Origin: JAHEEL01 sp942491345
GTDB taxonomy: Bacteria; Actinomycetota; Acidimicrobiia; Spongiisociales; UBA5794
Length of the DNA: 64,000 nucleotides
Direction: 5' to 3'
Assembly: GCA_942491345.1 (NCBI GenBank)
Contig: CALOAN010000012.1
Span: forward strand, 26,530-90,529
The translations under genes and the position numbers were made by a program. Position 1 is the first letter of the stretch, and each line of letters opens with the position of its first letter. This document shows, piece by piece, positions 44,501 to 52,455 of the stretch. The notes under the pieces are model-generated. The model did no database searches. It saw only the letters and a program-made list of their open reading frames with translations, and had not been told where the DNA came from.

Positions 44501-46554
44501 ACGAGGCGCGAATGATCACGAACAGCAGCACCGACTGTCGGGTGGTCGAGGATCGGGCCGAGGAAGTCGGCTCGAGCGGTGACCACGACGCGTAGCCGCC
44601 CCGCCGGATCATCGAGCGTTTCGATGATCGCACTCATCAGCAGGTCCCGCTCCTGGTGATCCGACAGCGTGAAGGCTTCCTCGAACTGGTCGATCAGGAG
44701 GACCAGCTGACGATCGGCGTCAGGAAGAATGGATGCCAAGACGTCGGCGAGGCCCGCCGGGTCGTCGGCCAGCGCGACTTCGAGATCGGGAACGGGTGCC
44801 GACGCGACCCGCGAGAGCGCGATCTCGAGTTCGGCGATCGGGTGCTCGCCGGGAACCATGGTCGCGACCGACGCCCCGCTGGCGCGGAGGCGGGGAAGGA
44901 GGCCGGCGCGAACCACGGACGACTTGCCCGATCCCGACGGTCCGACGACGGCGAGGAACGGGTGAGCGGCCAGATCCGACACCAGGTCCTCGACGAGGTG
45001 CTCACGACCGAAGAACACCTCGGCGTCGGACTCGGCGAAGGCGTACAGGCCGCGAAACGGGTTCGGCCCCTCGATCGTCGGCAACGCGGGCGTGGCCCCA
45101 CCGGGGCGGCCAGCGGTGGCTGCCTCGATCGAAGCCACGAATTCGGCGACGCTTCCGAACGGAACCCCATCGTCGCCAGTCCAGGACCGGTCGGCGATCG
45201 TTCGCACTCGCGAAGCCACTGCGAGCCCGGACTGTGTCTCGCGGGATTGATCGCTCGCCTGCGCCCACAGCTGACAGACGAGCTGGCCGAGGCCCGCGAT
45301 GTCGGTCGGTGTGGAACGGGGGTCGGCATCGAGCGCGAATCCCGTGATGTACGCGTTTCCCCGGTCGTCGAACAGCACGCGCGACGGGTCGAGCTGGCCG
45401 TGCACGACGCCTCGCTCGTGTGCTGCTGCGAGCCCCGCGCCAACCTGTCGGACGACGGTCATCCGCTCGTCGTCGGTCAGTGACTGCTCGCTGAGCCGTC
45501 GGCCGAGTGTTCCGCCCGGGAGGAACCTCGTGATCAGATACGCGGCGCCGGGTTCCCGCCAGTAGTCGTAGAGCGGGACGACGTTCGGATGCTCAATCGA
45601 GGCGATGCGCTGAGCATGGACCTCGAATCTCCGAACGAAGGCAGGATCGTCGGCCTGCTCCGCGGGAATCGCAGTGATCGCCACCTCACGGCCGACCGAC
45701 GGTTGCGTCGCGCTGTACGTGATGCCCAGGTCGGATTCGGCGATCGGTGATCCGAGCACATACCCCCGCAGCTTGCGGCCCTGCGGGCGAGCTTCGAGTC
45801 GAGGGTCCTGATCGATGATCAGCTGTTCGAGCTCACTGAACTGCCGGCTCGGCTCGAGGCCGGTCTCGTCGGCGAGGAACCGTCGATACTCCCGACCGGC
45901 TCGAAGACCGTCCGCTTGCCGACCGGAGCGGTAGAGGGCGAGCATCAACAGGCGGCGCGGTTCCTCGCGGAACGGCTCCTCCTCCATCAACGCCTCGATG
46001 TCCGGGATGATGGCCGCGTGTCGGCCCGATTCGAGGACGGCCTCCGCCCTGAGTTCGCGGGCCACCGTCTTGAGCGCGGTGAGTCGGATCGCCTCCACGC
46101 TCGCCCACTCCTCGTCGGCAAACTCTCCGTAGGCAGGACCCGACCACAACGCCAATGCCTCGTCGAGGCCCAGGACGGCGCCGGCCGCGTCGCCCGCGGT
46201 CAGCCGATCCTGGGCGTCGGCGAGCGCTCGCTCGAACTCTGCTGAATCGACATCGATCGCTGATTCCGGAAGGAGGTAGCCCTTCGCTTCGGTGACGAGC
46301 ACACAAGCGGCGTCGACACCGGCCACATCCAACGCGCGTCGCAGACGCGCCACATAGGTCCGGAAGGTCCGCCGCGCTGCGTCAGGAGGCTCGCCGTCGA
46401 ACACCGCTTCGATCAGCCGGTCGGTGGACACGACCGATCCCCGGTTCACGACCAACGCGCCGAATAGTCGGCGCTGACGTGGACCGCCCAGATCAACCGG
46501 CCTGCCATCCGCGATAAGGCGAACCGGCCCGAGTACTTCAGCGGTCAAGCGCAT
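41551..46554 (-). CDS. SARP/BTAD - pseudokinase - STAND ATPase - WD40 regulator
   Basis: A 1667-aa multidomain protein. Residues 1-95 are a winged-helix SARP DNA-binding domain (GPRQRRLFGALVVN, RRTFRTYVARLRRALD) and about 100-250 a BTAD helical domain. About 265-500 is a protein-kinase fold that looks inactive: the catalytic loop reads VVHGQLDPSRVLFDD instead of HRDxxxxN, and ITGFALD replaces DFG. A novel-STAND ATPase follows (FFGREHLVEDL, Walker A GPSGSGKSS near 536, Walker B LVLLIDQFEEAF near 621), then one membrane span near 930-952 (LLAAVGVVAVLALVAGLAA), then a WD40/beta-propeller region from about 1018 to the end. It is probably a membrane-anchored transcription switch sensing a ligand through the propeller. 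It is divergent from the S16 protease gene. Confidence 0.85.
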   Translation of the reverse strand: MRLTAEVLGPVRLIADGRPVDLGGPRQRRLFGALVVNRGSVVSTDRLIEAVFDGEPPDAARRTFRTYVARLRRALDVAGVDAACVLVTEAKGYLLPESAIDVDSAEFERALADAQDRLTAGDAAGAVLGLDEALALWSGPAYGEFADEEWASVEAIRLTALKTVARELRAEAVLESGRHAAIIPDIEALMEEEPFREEPRRLLMLALYRSGRQADGLRAGREYRRFLADETGLEPSRQFSELEQLIIDQDPRLEARPQGRKLRGYVLGSPIAESDLGITYSATQPSVGREVAITAIPAEQADDPAFVRRFEVHAQRIASIEHPNVVPLYDYWREPGAAYLITRFLPGGTLGRRLSEQSLTDDERMTVVRQVGAGLAAAHERGVVHGQLDPSRVLFDDRGNAYITGFALDADPRSTPTDIAGLGQLVCQLWAQASDQSRETQSGLAVASRVRTIADRSWTGDDGVPFGSVAEFVASIEAATAGRPGGATPALPTIEGPNPFRGLYAFAESDAEVFFGREHLVEDLVSDLAAHPFLAVVGPSGSGKSSVVRAGLLPRLRASGASVATMVPGEHPIAELEIALSRVASAPVPDLEVALADDPAGLADVLASILPDADRQLVLLIDQFEEAFTLSDHQERDLLMSAIIETLDDPAGRLRVVVTARADFLGPILDHPTVGAAVRDHSRLVTPLEPGELHVAIVGPAETSGVAVESALATALVSDATRSPGSLPLLQYSLTELYEHRTDGTMTIDSYHRLGGMGAVLSQRAEEIYSGLDPEVQAASRRLFSRLIAPGEGVEDTRRRARQSELVGVSTELLETYGAARLIAFDRDPVTREPTVEVAHETLIRQWPRLRGWIDEDRDGLRIRHHLTMAAAAWEKAERDDGELYRGARLETADEWAAEHPNEMSDGERAFLHAGTARRDADIDLERRRIRRLRSLLAAVGVVAVLALVAGLAAFAQRRAADENAAQAEVRRVTAESERAAAGEDPSLGLLLALEALRMEPSNEGLGAVQRAGVSVPTNWLGDIENGASYRRVAYLPDGTLLAVHEEALEVWDVDERVLLRDIALDAAPTDIDVSSDGSMVVVGAVDGSWRAFDIADFALTASGTAGLPDDGTTRSITVIRLGLADDVLALGLDDGRVEIHGLIDPDLDRVVTPIDTAGDPITASVKDIAFRADGKVFAAAWGLSADVQQFETTTESEPLRFEESPGSFVLVYDDEVLHTAFQDVWSFDSETGEPVSGPISGTRGLSPGVAYLVAPDTSHLMLVDGASLTTVDLADGSVSAESVPISTDSHSAIAPDGRTLAVATATGLSFWAMDGAGMFIDTVVPDAEANAQFHAISSDGSVIVQGGNVGDQVPTRIWRVDGPAPVLVLELPPGYGLRQSGTDVIRFHAEGDPRDRIELDRWNPATNDFAVVAVSDTASFGTVIPVFTPDGTQFLHPWGTPEGIVEVYDVASQQLVVRLDHVMEAAPAGDHFPGVPTFSADGRALVVPTFEDWVGVYEVGTWELIDLLEPDDGFQEIVFTPDGQRAITLSTRGLEVRDAADLRTVIEGPVISKGEATLGRVLEITTDGRYLKVARLGGAQLWDAERLEPIGAPFPDSPDQWAATLAADTNQLTTVHDRATLVWNIDLDTWPQLACFAAGRNLTREEWEEFGPGGDYHATCDRWPAG

Positions 46555-46801
46555 CGTGACTCTCGTTCTCGATCATGGCCACCCACCCTTCCGACCCGAG
46601 GTTGCAGTTGGGTAGCAGTCGGCCGATGCGGCCGTGCGCCCCCAGCGCCGGTTGCATCGCTGTTGCATCGTATCTCGCCCCGCGTCGCCCCTGGTCACGG
46701 TGGGTCGCGGGGGACATCTGCAGCAGCACGCACCAGCTTCGACGACCACGACGACTCGCCCTCGCAACCGGCCTGGAGCCGACCGAATTCAGGGTGCGCT
46801 C

Positions 46802-47821
46802 GTGGACAACAACCATGAGTACCCCGCCCTCGAGCACGACACAAAGAAGGGCTCCCCGGCGGTCACCCGCTGCTCTCTCGTCACGCTCGTCGCCGCAGCG
46901 ATCGTGTTGACCATCGGAACCGGGCCAGCCACCGTCAACCGGTCCGCCGACCTGGCGCCATGCTGCGAGCAGGCCGGGGTCAGTGGGTCCGAGGACAGCC
47001 CACCTGCCCTGGTCGTCGCTCCGTCCTCCGATCGGGACCGGTCGATCGCTCCCGACGCCGTCGCCCAATACGTGGGCGGGATCGCCGCGCGCATCTACAC
47101 CGTCGACGGTTCGCCAGTCCCCGGCAACGTGTTCGTGTTGATGGCGATCGCCGGCTCGGACGAACACGCCCGTCTCTTCGACCAAACCCGCTACACCCAC
47201 GACCAGGGGATCGCTTCCGACACGCTCGAGTCGAATCTCACGGCGGTCGAGGTGGTCGAGATGATCACGGGAGCGGACCTCCACCTGCTCGACTTCACGA
47301 CCGCTCCCGGTGGCGGGCCGTCCGGTGGTCTGATCTATGCGATCTCGTACCTGAACATCGTCTCCGACGGCGCATTCACCGGCGACGTCCGAGTCGCTGC
47401 AACCGGTCAACTCGGTGTGCAAGGTTACGTCCACGCGATCAACGGCATCGACGAGAAGACTGGCGCAGCTCACCTCGCCGACGCCGACGTGCTGTTCACG
47501 CCCTCGACCCCCTCCACCGACAACATCGACGCCTACGGCACCCGCCACGTTGGCGAGCTGTTCCGAGCGCGCAACACCGGCGCCCCACTCGCCGAGGAAC
47601 GGCAACTGGACCACTACCGCAACTGGGGGACCGACCGGCCCGTCGGAATGGACATCGTCGGCACCCGCCACATCGCCGACGTCGCCGCCTACCTCTGCGG
47701 CACCGGCTCCAAGTACGCCTGCGACATCCTCGGTCTCCTCGCCGACGACATCATCGGCGGCGCGACCATCGCCAACGGCGACGATGCCGGCGACTACGTG
47801 ACGACCGCCCAAATCCGGTGA
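46802..47821 (+). CDS. Membrane-anchored or exported Lon-type (S16) serine protease
   Basis: A protein of about 339 aa. Residues 20-45 contain a hydrophobic segment (CSLVTLVAAAIVLTIGTG) serving as anchor or signal. The C-terminal part is a Lon proteolytic domain without the AAA+ module: the catalytic Ser is in APGGGPSGGLIYAISYL and the catalytic Lys in GYVHAINGIDEKTGAAHLA, preceded by GDVRVAATGQLGVQ, matching the Ser-Lys dyad layout of Lon and PDZ-Lon proteins. A PDZ domain is not seen. GTG 46802 is the best start. It is divergent from the STAND regulator with a 247-bp spacer, which suggests a joint role. Substrate unknown. Confidence 0.8.
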   Translation: MDNNHEYPALEHDTKKGSPAVTRCSLVTLVAAAIVLTIGTGPATVNRSADLAPCCEQAGVSGSEDSPPALVVAPSSDRDRSIAPDAVAQYVGGIAARIYTVDGSPVPGNVFVLMAIAGSDEHARLFDQTRYTHDQGIASDTLESNLTAVEVVEMITGADLHLLDFTTAPGGGPSGGLIYAISYLNIVSDGAFTGDVRVAATGQLGVQGYVHAINGIDEKTGAAHLADADVLFTPSTPSTDNIDAYGTRHVGELFRARNTGAPLAEERQLDHYRNWGTDRPVGMDIVGTRHIADVAAYLCGTGSKYACDILGLLADDIIGGATIANGDDAGDYVTTAQIR

Positions 47822-48042
47822 TCGGACACTGTACGAGGGCTCGCGATTGGTGCCCGACCGATCATCGAGACGTTCACGCCCCGCCCGCGCCGTCGGGTGA
47901 TGGTGCAACTCAACCCTCCGACTCGAGCCCAGCCACCGGCGAGACCACCCGACCGCGGCCCAAGGCCTGGGCGCCCGGTATCGCCGGCGCCGACACGGCC
48001 TCACACCCGTCCGAGAACCGGCAAGATGCTCGCCGATGACCC

Positions 48043-48123
48043 ACGCATAACGTCCGCTCGGTAATCCATCCGCAGCCGGCGCGAGCGCGCCGCAGTGCGG
48101 CCCAAGTGCTGTGCGCGATAATC
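48043..48123 (+). repeat. Array repeat l with strong GC hairpin
   Basis: GCATAAC-N8-GGTAATC, then CCGCA (48070-48074) and TGCGG (48096-48100) enclosing GGCGCG/CGCGCC, then GGCCCAA-N11-GATAATC (48099-48123). It is 8.4 kb from the previous copy and lies after the S16 protease gene in an otherwise gene-free 390-bp spacer (47822-48211). Confidence 0.85.
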
Positions 48124-48211
48124 CCGACGTCGATTCGACGATCTGGCCGAACGCAACCGGCGCACCGCGTGGTCGACTCGTCGAGACCTGCTCGGGAGGT
48201 AGAATGAAGCG

Positions 48212-48394
48212 ATGCCCGGGAAGGTCGTGACTGCCGCCGAACTCGAGAAGATGAGCCCGGCCGAGCAGGAGGCGCTCTTCGACGCAAGTGTCGTCACCGA
48301 TCTGGACCAGGTGCCTGCCGAGTTCCTCGAGCGGGTGCGCCTTCGCCTCGAGCAGCACATCGAACAGACCGAGTCGGCTTCCAAGCAGAAGTGA
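48212..48394 (+). CDS. Small conserved-looking protein (60 aa)
   Basis: A 60-aa acidic, helical protein: MPGKVVTAAELEKMSPAEQ, then FDASVVTDLDQVPAEFLERV and LRLEQHIEQTE. GGGAGGT lies about 11 bases upstream of the ATG. The style resembles small antitoxin-like or regulatory actinobacterial proteins, but there is no toxin partner beside it and no family is recognised. Good ribosome-binding site and regular helical pattern support coding. Confidence 0.6.
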   Translation: MPGKVVTAAELEKMSPAEQEALFDASVVTDLDQVPAEFLERVRLRLEQHIEQTESASKQK

Positions 48395-48481
48395 GTTCCC
48401 CGCGACGCGTCGTTCGTGCGACGCCGAGGTCGAGCTCGTTCAACTCGACCTCGACACGGAGCTCGACTGGTAGACGCTCGG

Positions 48482-48703
48482 TCAGGGATCCGGGGACTGC
48501 TTGGTGCGCTCGGCGGACTCGTCTGTGTCGACGATCTCGGCCCAGATGCTGTCCTGGATCTCGAAGAGCTTCTTGGCGTTGGCCTGGCATTCGCCGCAGA
48601 TGAAGATGTCGCCCGCATCGCTGAACGAGCCCTCCACTCGCAAGTAGTGGCAGACGACGCAGGTGACCGCAGATCGAGGCACCGCGACATACTCGCACCC
48701 CAC
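48482..48703 (-). CDS. Small zinc-ribbon protein
   Basis: A 73-aa protein with two CxxC knuckles: VTCVVCHYL and FICGECQANAKKLFE, spaced as a zinc ribbon, followed by an acidic tail. Such short zinc-ribbon proteins often mediate protein or nucleic-acid contacts; function unknown. It is transcribed in the same direction as the UPF0158-like gene upstream. Confidence 0.62.
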   Translation of the reverse strand: MGCEYVAVPRSAVTCVVCHYLRVEGSFSDAGDIFICGECQANAKKLFEIQDSIWAEIVDTDESAERTKQSPDP

Positions 48704-48757
48704 AGTCGAAACGGGCTGAAGGCCGCTTGACCGAGTCCGGCCGGCCGACCCCGTTCG

Positions 48758-49432
48758 TTACATCTGGCGACCGGAGCGGTAGCCCTGTTCGGCAAGCCAG
48801 GAGCGTGCTCGGCCCAGGCGAGCGTCCTCACGGAACCGGTGCCAGCGCGTGTACTCGTCCTCGTGCCGGCTGAGTTCGGTCTGGAACCGGCGGAATGCAC
48901 CAGACCCCGCAAGCGCATCGCTGAGACGCAATGCGAGATCCGGTTGCTCGATCGTCGTCACGAATCGCTGCATCGTCTCGTACGCGGGTCGTGATCCGAG
49001 GCCAACCACGAGCAGCCACCGATCGGAGTCCGGATCGAAGTCGGCAGGGCCCTGATCGACATCGAACAGCTGCGCCGGCCACAACGTTCCGTCGGTCAGG
49101 TCGATGAACGAGTCGCTACCGCCGGACTGGTCGAGTGCCTCGCCCAGTTCGTCGAGGGCGACGGGCAACATCTTCAGATCCGACGCGGTGCGGTCGACGT
49201 AGTGCTCGAGCTCCACGATCAGCTCGGCGTCGCCGACCCAGCCGCGTTGACCCAATGCCTCGATCAGTCGACGAGCGCTTGCGACGAGAACGTCCGAGCG
49301 CTCAACGCGCAAGAGGGCACTGCCGGCGTGTTGGAGTCCGTCGGCAGGAGCATCGGCTGCCAGAACCTCCTCGACAGCTCGGGGGTCAGCGCCGGCGATG
49401 CGGAGCTGTTTCAACCACGGGTCACGACTCAT
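48758..49432 (-). CDS. UPF0158-like protein
   Basis: A 224-aa protein. The C-terminal half has the UPF0158 features DSFIDLTDGTLWPAQLFDV, RWLLVVGLGSRPAYETMQRF, LALRLSDALAGSGAFRRFQT and the RWHRFREDARLGRARSWLAE ending. The N-terminal half (ADAPADGLQHAGSALLRV, VDRTASDLKMLPVAL) is helical and unassigned. Function of the family is unknown. It is between the zinc-ribbon gene and the integrase, within the island. Confidence 0.72.
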   Translation of the reverse strand: MSRDPWLKQLRIAGADPRAVEEVLAADAPADGLQHAGSALLRVERSDVLVASARRLIEALGQRGWVGDAELIVELEHYVDRTASDLKMLPVALDELGEALDQSGGSDSFIDLTDGTLWPAQLFDVDQGPADFDPDSDRWLLVVGLGSRPAYETMQRFVTTIEQPDLALRLSDALAGSGAFRRFQTELSRHEDEYTRWHRFREDARLGRARSWLAEQGYRSGRQM

Positions 49433-49471
49433 CTCCTGGTCCCGTCCATCACCGATCGACCGAGGCCAAAG

Positions 49472-50560
49472 TCACCCGCCACCAAGGCCAACGTGCGGGA
49501 CGCCGGCGCGAGATGCAAGTCGCTGCATCAGGTCGTCGTCTTGTTGCGGGTAGAGGTGTCCGTATCGGTCCAACGCGACGGAGACCGACGCGTGACCGGC
49601 CATGGCGGCGACGTGCTTGGGGTTGGCTCCTTCAGCGACCCAGAGCGAGACGGCGGTGTGTCGGAGATCGTGAATGCGGAATGGTTCGAGGCCGGCGGCG
49701 GCCACCGCAGGACGCCAGACGCGTCGACGAAAGAGCGTCGCCCGGACCGGGAATCCCTCGGGCGACTCGAAGACCAGGCCTTCGGGGTCGACCGGCGGAA
49801 CGGCGCGACGGGACAATTCGTCGCAGACGAACGAGGGGAGTGGCACCGTTCGGACCGCGGCTTTCGTCTTCGGAGGTCCGAAGGTGATGTGGCCGCCGAT
49901 GCTGACCAGCGTCTCGGCGATGTCGACTCGTCGTCGGAGCAGATCGACCCGCTTCCATCGCAGGCCGAGCATCTCGCCGAGTCGCAGACCGCCGAACGCT
50001 CCGAGCAACACGAATGATCGGTACGCCTCGTCGATCTCGTCGGCGAGCTTCCAGATGTCGTCGGTGTCGAGGAATCGCATCTCCCGGCGCTCGATGCGCG
50101 GGAGCGGGAGCTTGGCGACGGGGTTGTGGGCGATGAGACGGTCCTCGAACGCGGCGTTGACGCACTTGTTCATGAGTTGCACGACGCGGTGGATGGTTGC
50201 GGGCGCGAGGTTGTTGCCGTCGGGCGACCCGAGGTCGGCGACCCAGGCACGAAGCGCGGTTCGATCGAGCTTGCCGAGCGGGGTCGTTCCGAAGACCGGG
50301 CGGGCGTGCGTTCGGAAGAACTGTTCGTCTCGGGCCTTCGTGCTCGGGCGCAGGTTCGTGACCGTCGGCCACCACTGGTCCCACCACTCAGCGACGGTGA
50401 TGCGGCCGAGCCGTGGATCGACGAGGGTGCCGTGCTGGCGGTCGACCTCGATCACGTTGGCGAATGCGAGGGCGTCGCGGCGGCGCTTGAACTGCTTCGA
50501 ACGTTGCTTGCCGTCTGCGGTGCGGAATCGCACGAGGTAGGCCTTCGAGCCGTCGCTCAC
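49472..50560 (-). CDS. Tyrosine site-specific recombinase (island integrase)
   Basis: A protein of about 362 aa. The N-terminus has an AP2-type arm-binding domain (AYLVRFRTADGKQRSKQFKR), then an SAM-like core-binding domain (TVAEWWDQWWPTVTNL), then the catalytic domain with Arg in GGLRLGEMLGLRW, Lys in PKTKAAVRTVPL, HxxR in FRIHDLRHTAVSLW, His in MAGHASVSVAL and the nucleophile Tyr in DRYGHLY. All catalytic residues are intact. GTG 50560 (SDGSKAYLVRFR) is the likely start; the open frame upstream includes the arm repeats. It lies 170 bp inside attR and is the enzyme for integration at tRNA-Val. Confidence 0.93.
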   Translation of the reverse strand: MSDGSKAYLVRFRTADGKQRSKQFKRRRDALAFANVIEVDRQHGTLVDPRLGRITVAEWWDQWWPTVTNLRPSTKARDEQFFRTHARPVFGTTPLGKLDRTALRAWVADLGSPDGNNLAPATIHRVVQLMNKCVNAAFEDRLIAHNPVAKLPLPRIERREMRFLDTDDIWKLADEIDEAYRSFVLLGAFGGLRLGEMLGLRWKRVDLLRRRVDIAETLVSIGGHITFGPPKTKAAVRTVPLPSFVCDELSRRAVPPVDPEGLVFESPEGFPVRATLFRRRVWRPAVAAAGLEPFRIHDLRHTAVSLWVAEGANPKHVAAMAGHASVSVALDRYGHLYPQQDDDLMQRLASRAGVPHVGLGGG

Positions 50561-50598
50561 TGCTTGTCGACGACCGACGCCATGGGTGAATTCTACTC

Positions 50599-50622
50599 GC
50601 CAGGTGCACACCAGGTGCACAG
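50599..50622 (+). repeat. Right arm-type repeat, two copies of CCAGGTGCACA
   Basis: Identical to 23970-23993. Located 38-61 bp upstream of the integrase start and 111 bp inside attR, consistent with integrase arm binding and autoregulation. Confidence 0.7.
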
Positions 50623-50732
50623 ACGCTTCATGACGAGACGATACGAGACAGCACTGAACGGATGTAAAAGACCAGGTCAGGACCACTTTCTGGAGTCGGC
50701 CTCACAGGCGTCAAAGTGGCTGATTCGCTTTG

Positions 50733-50773
50733 ACACCGTGGAGGTCGGGAGATCGAGACTCCCATCGCCCACC
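50733..50773 (+). repeat. Right attachment site (attR), 41 bp
   Basis: Identical to the 3' half of tRNA-Val at 23875-23915, without the 5' half. Marks the right boundary of the island. Confidence 0.9.
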
Positions 50774-50937
50774 AGGTCCGCCGCCCGGTCGGCGTCGACC
50801 GATCATCCGTCGGAGCAACTCTGCTGTGACGTCAGGGTAGGGTTGCCACGTCGCCGTGTGCGATCGTCACACGTTGCCGGGTCCCTGTGCCTTCGCAAGG
50901 TCGACCCCAACCCTCGTTTCCCACCTCCTGGAGCCTC

Positions 50938-52455
50938 ATGTCTGTCAATCCGTCTGCGCTCGCGCTCGACGATCCGCTCGCGTTCGAAGACTCCAGCGTG
51001 AGAAGTGCGCTTCGCTCTCCGAAGCGGCTGCGCATCGAGATACTCGCCGGCCTCGCCGTGGCGCTCGCACTGATCCCCGAGGCGATCTCGTTCTCGATCC
51101 TCGCCGGGGTCGACCCGCAGGTCGGTCTGTTCGCATCGTTCACGATGGCGGTGACGATCTCGATCGTCGGTGGCCGGCGCGCGATGATCTCCGCCGCCAC
51201 GGGCGCCATCGCGCTGGTGATCGCCCCGGTGGCGAAGGAGTACGGTCTCGACTACCTGATCGCCACCGTGCTGCTCGCCGGTGTGCTGCAGATCGTGCTG
51301 AGCCTCGCCGGTGCCGCCAAGCTGATGCGGTTCCTGCCGCGCAGCGTGATGGTCGGCTTCGTGAACGCACTGGCGATCGTGATCTTCACGGCGCAGCTGC
51401 CGGAGCTGATCGACGTCCCAGCGATCGTGTACCCGCTGGTGGCGATCGGCCTGGCGATCTTGGTGTTCATGCCGAAGTTCACGCGAGTCATCCCGGCGCC
51501 GCTGGTGGTCATCGTGCTGTTGACGATCGTCGCGGTCGGCATGGGGCTCGACATCCCGACGGTCGGCGACCAGGGTGAACTGCCGAGCAGTCTCCCGTCG
51601 TGGTTCATCCCCGACGTCCCGTACAACCTCGACACGCTGCAGATCATCGCCCCCTACGCGTTCGCGATGGCGCTCGTCGGTCTGCTCGAGTCGTTGATGA
51701 CCGCGAAGCTGGTCGACGACATCACCGACACCCACTCCGACAAGACCCGCGAGGGCTGGGGGCAGGGCGTTGCCAACATCGTTGCGGGCTTCTTCGGCGG
51801 CATGGGCGGCTGCGCCATGATCGGCCAGACGATGATCAACGTGAAGACCTCCGGGGCCCGCACCCGGATCTCCACGTTCTGCGCCGGGGTGTTCCTGCTG
51901 GTCCTGGTGGTCGGTCTCGGCGGAGTCGTTGCCCGTATCCCGATGGCAGCTCTGGTCGCGGTGATGATCATGGTGTCGGTCGGCACGATGGACTGGCACA
52001 GCATCCATCCCCGAACGCTGCGCCAGATGCCCCTCAGCGCGACCACGATCATGCTCACCACCGTGATCGTCACCGTCACGACCCACAACCTCGCCTACGG
52101 CGTGATCCTCGGCGTGGTCGTTGCGATGGTCTTCTTCGCCCGTCGCGTCTCCCACTTCACCCAGGTCGTCGACGTGGCCCATCCCGACGAGAACACCCGT
52201 GTCTACGCAGTCCGGGGCGTGTTGTTCTTCGCATCGAGCAACGATCTCGTCTACCAGTTCGACTACGCACACGACCCGCAGAACGTGATCATCGATCTCT
52301 CGGAGGCCCAGATCTACGACTCGTCCACCGTTGCCGCGCTCGACGCGATCGTGCTCAAGTACCACAACAAGGGCAAGCACGTGGAGATCACCGGCATGAA
52401 CGAACCGAGCGCCAAGTGGCACGAGCTCAGCGGCAACCTCGGAGCCGGACACTGA
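50938..52455 (+). CDS. SulP-family anion transporter with STAS domain
   Basis: A 505-aa SulP/SLC26 protein: N-terminal transmembrane domain with about 10-14 helices (ILAGLAVALALIPEAISFSI, VGLFASFTMAVTISIVGG, ALVGLLESLMTAKLVDDI, GMGGCAMIGQTMINV), then a STAS domain at the C-terminus (NVIIDLSEAQIYDSSTVAAL). It imports an inorganic anion such as sulfate or bicarbonate; specificity is unknown. ATG 50938 follows CCTGGAG. The next gene, a MerR regulator, starts at the stop (one-base overlap). Confidence 0.9.
   Translation: MSVNPSALALDDPLAFEDSSVRSALRSPKRLRIEILAGLAVALALIPEAISFSILAGVDPQVGLFASFTMAVTISIVGGRRAMISAATGAIALVIAPVAKEYGLDYLIATVLLAGVLQIVLSLAGAAKLMRFLPRSVMVGFVNALAIVIFTAQLPELIDVPAIVYPLVAIGLAILVFMPKFTRVIPAPLVVIVLLTIVAVGMGLDIPTVGDQGELPSSLPSWFIPDVPYNLDTLQIIAPYAFAMALVGLLESLMTAKLVDDITDTHSDKTREGWGQGVANIVAGFFGGMGGCAMIGQTMINVKTSGARTRISTFCAGVFLLVLVVGLGGVVARIPMAALVAVMIMVSVGTMDWHSIHPRTLRQMPLSATTIMLTTVIVTVTTHNLAYGVILGVVVAMVFFARRVSHFTQVVDVAHPDENTRVYAVRGVLFFASSNDLVYQFDYAHDPQNVIIDLSEAQIYDSSTVAALDAIVLKYHNKGKHVEITGMNEPSAKWHELSGNLGAGH

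Larger units (their letters stand above)
23875..50773. mobile_element. Integrated genomic island (about 26.9 kb) in tRNA-Val
   Basis: The island is bounded by two identical 41-bp copies of the tRNA-Val 3' half (23875-23915 and 50733-50773), carries a tyrosine integrase facing inward from the right end, and has a matching pair of 24-bp arm repeats just inside each end. The left copy restores a complete tRNA gene. No conjugation, relaxase, capsid or terminase gene is visible, so it is either an integrative element mobilised in trans or an immobile remnant. It contains an attC-like repeat-separated gene array and an IS110 element. Confidence 0.88.

Noticed and set aside
28417..48123. CRISPR array
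   Set aside because: Repeats are kilobases apart with genes between them and vary in sequence; no cas genes are present.
48212..48703. Toxin-antitoxin pair (60-aa protein and zinc-ribbon protein)
   Set aside because: The two genes are convergent, not an operon, and neither has a toxin fold signature.
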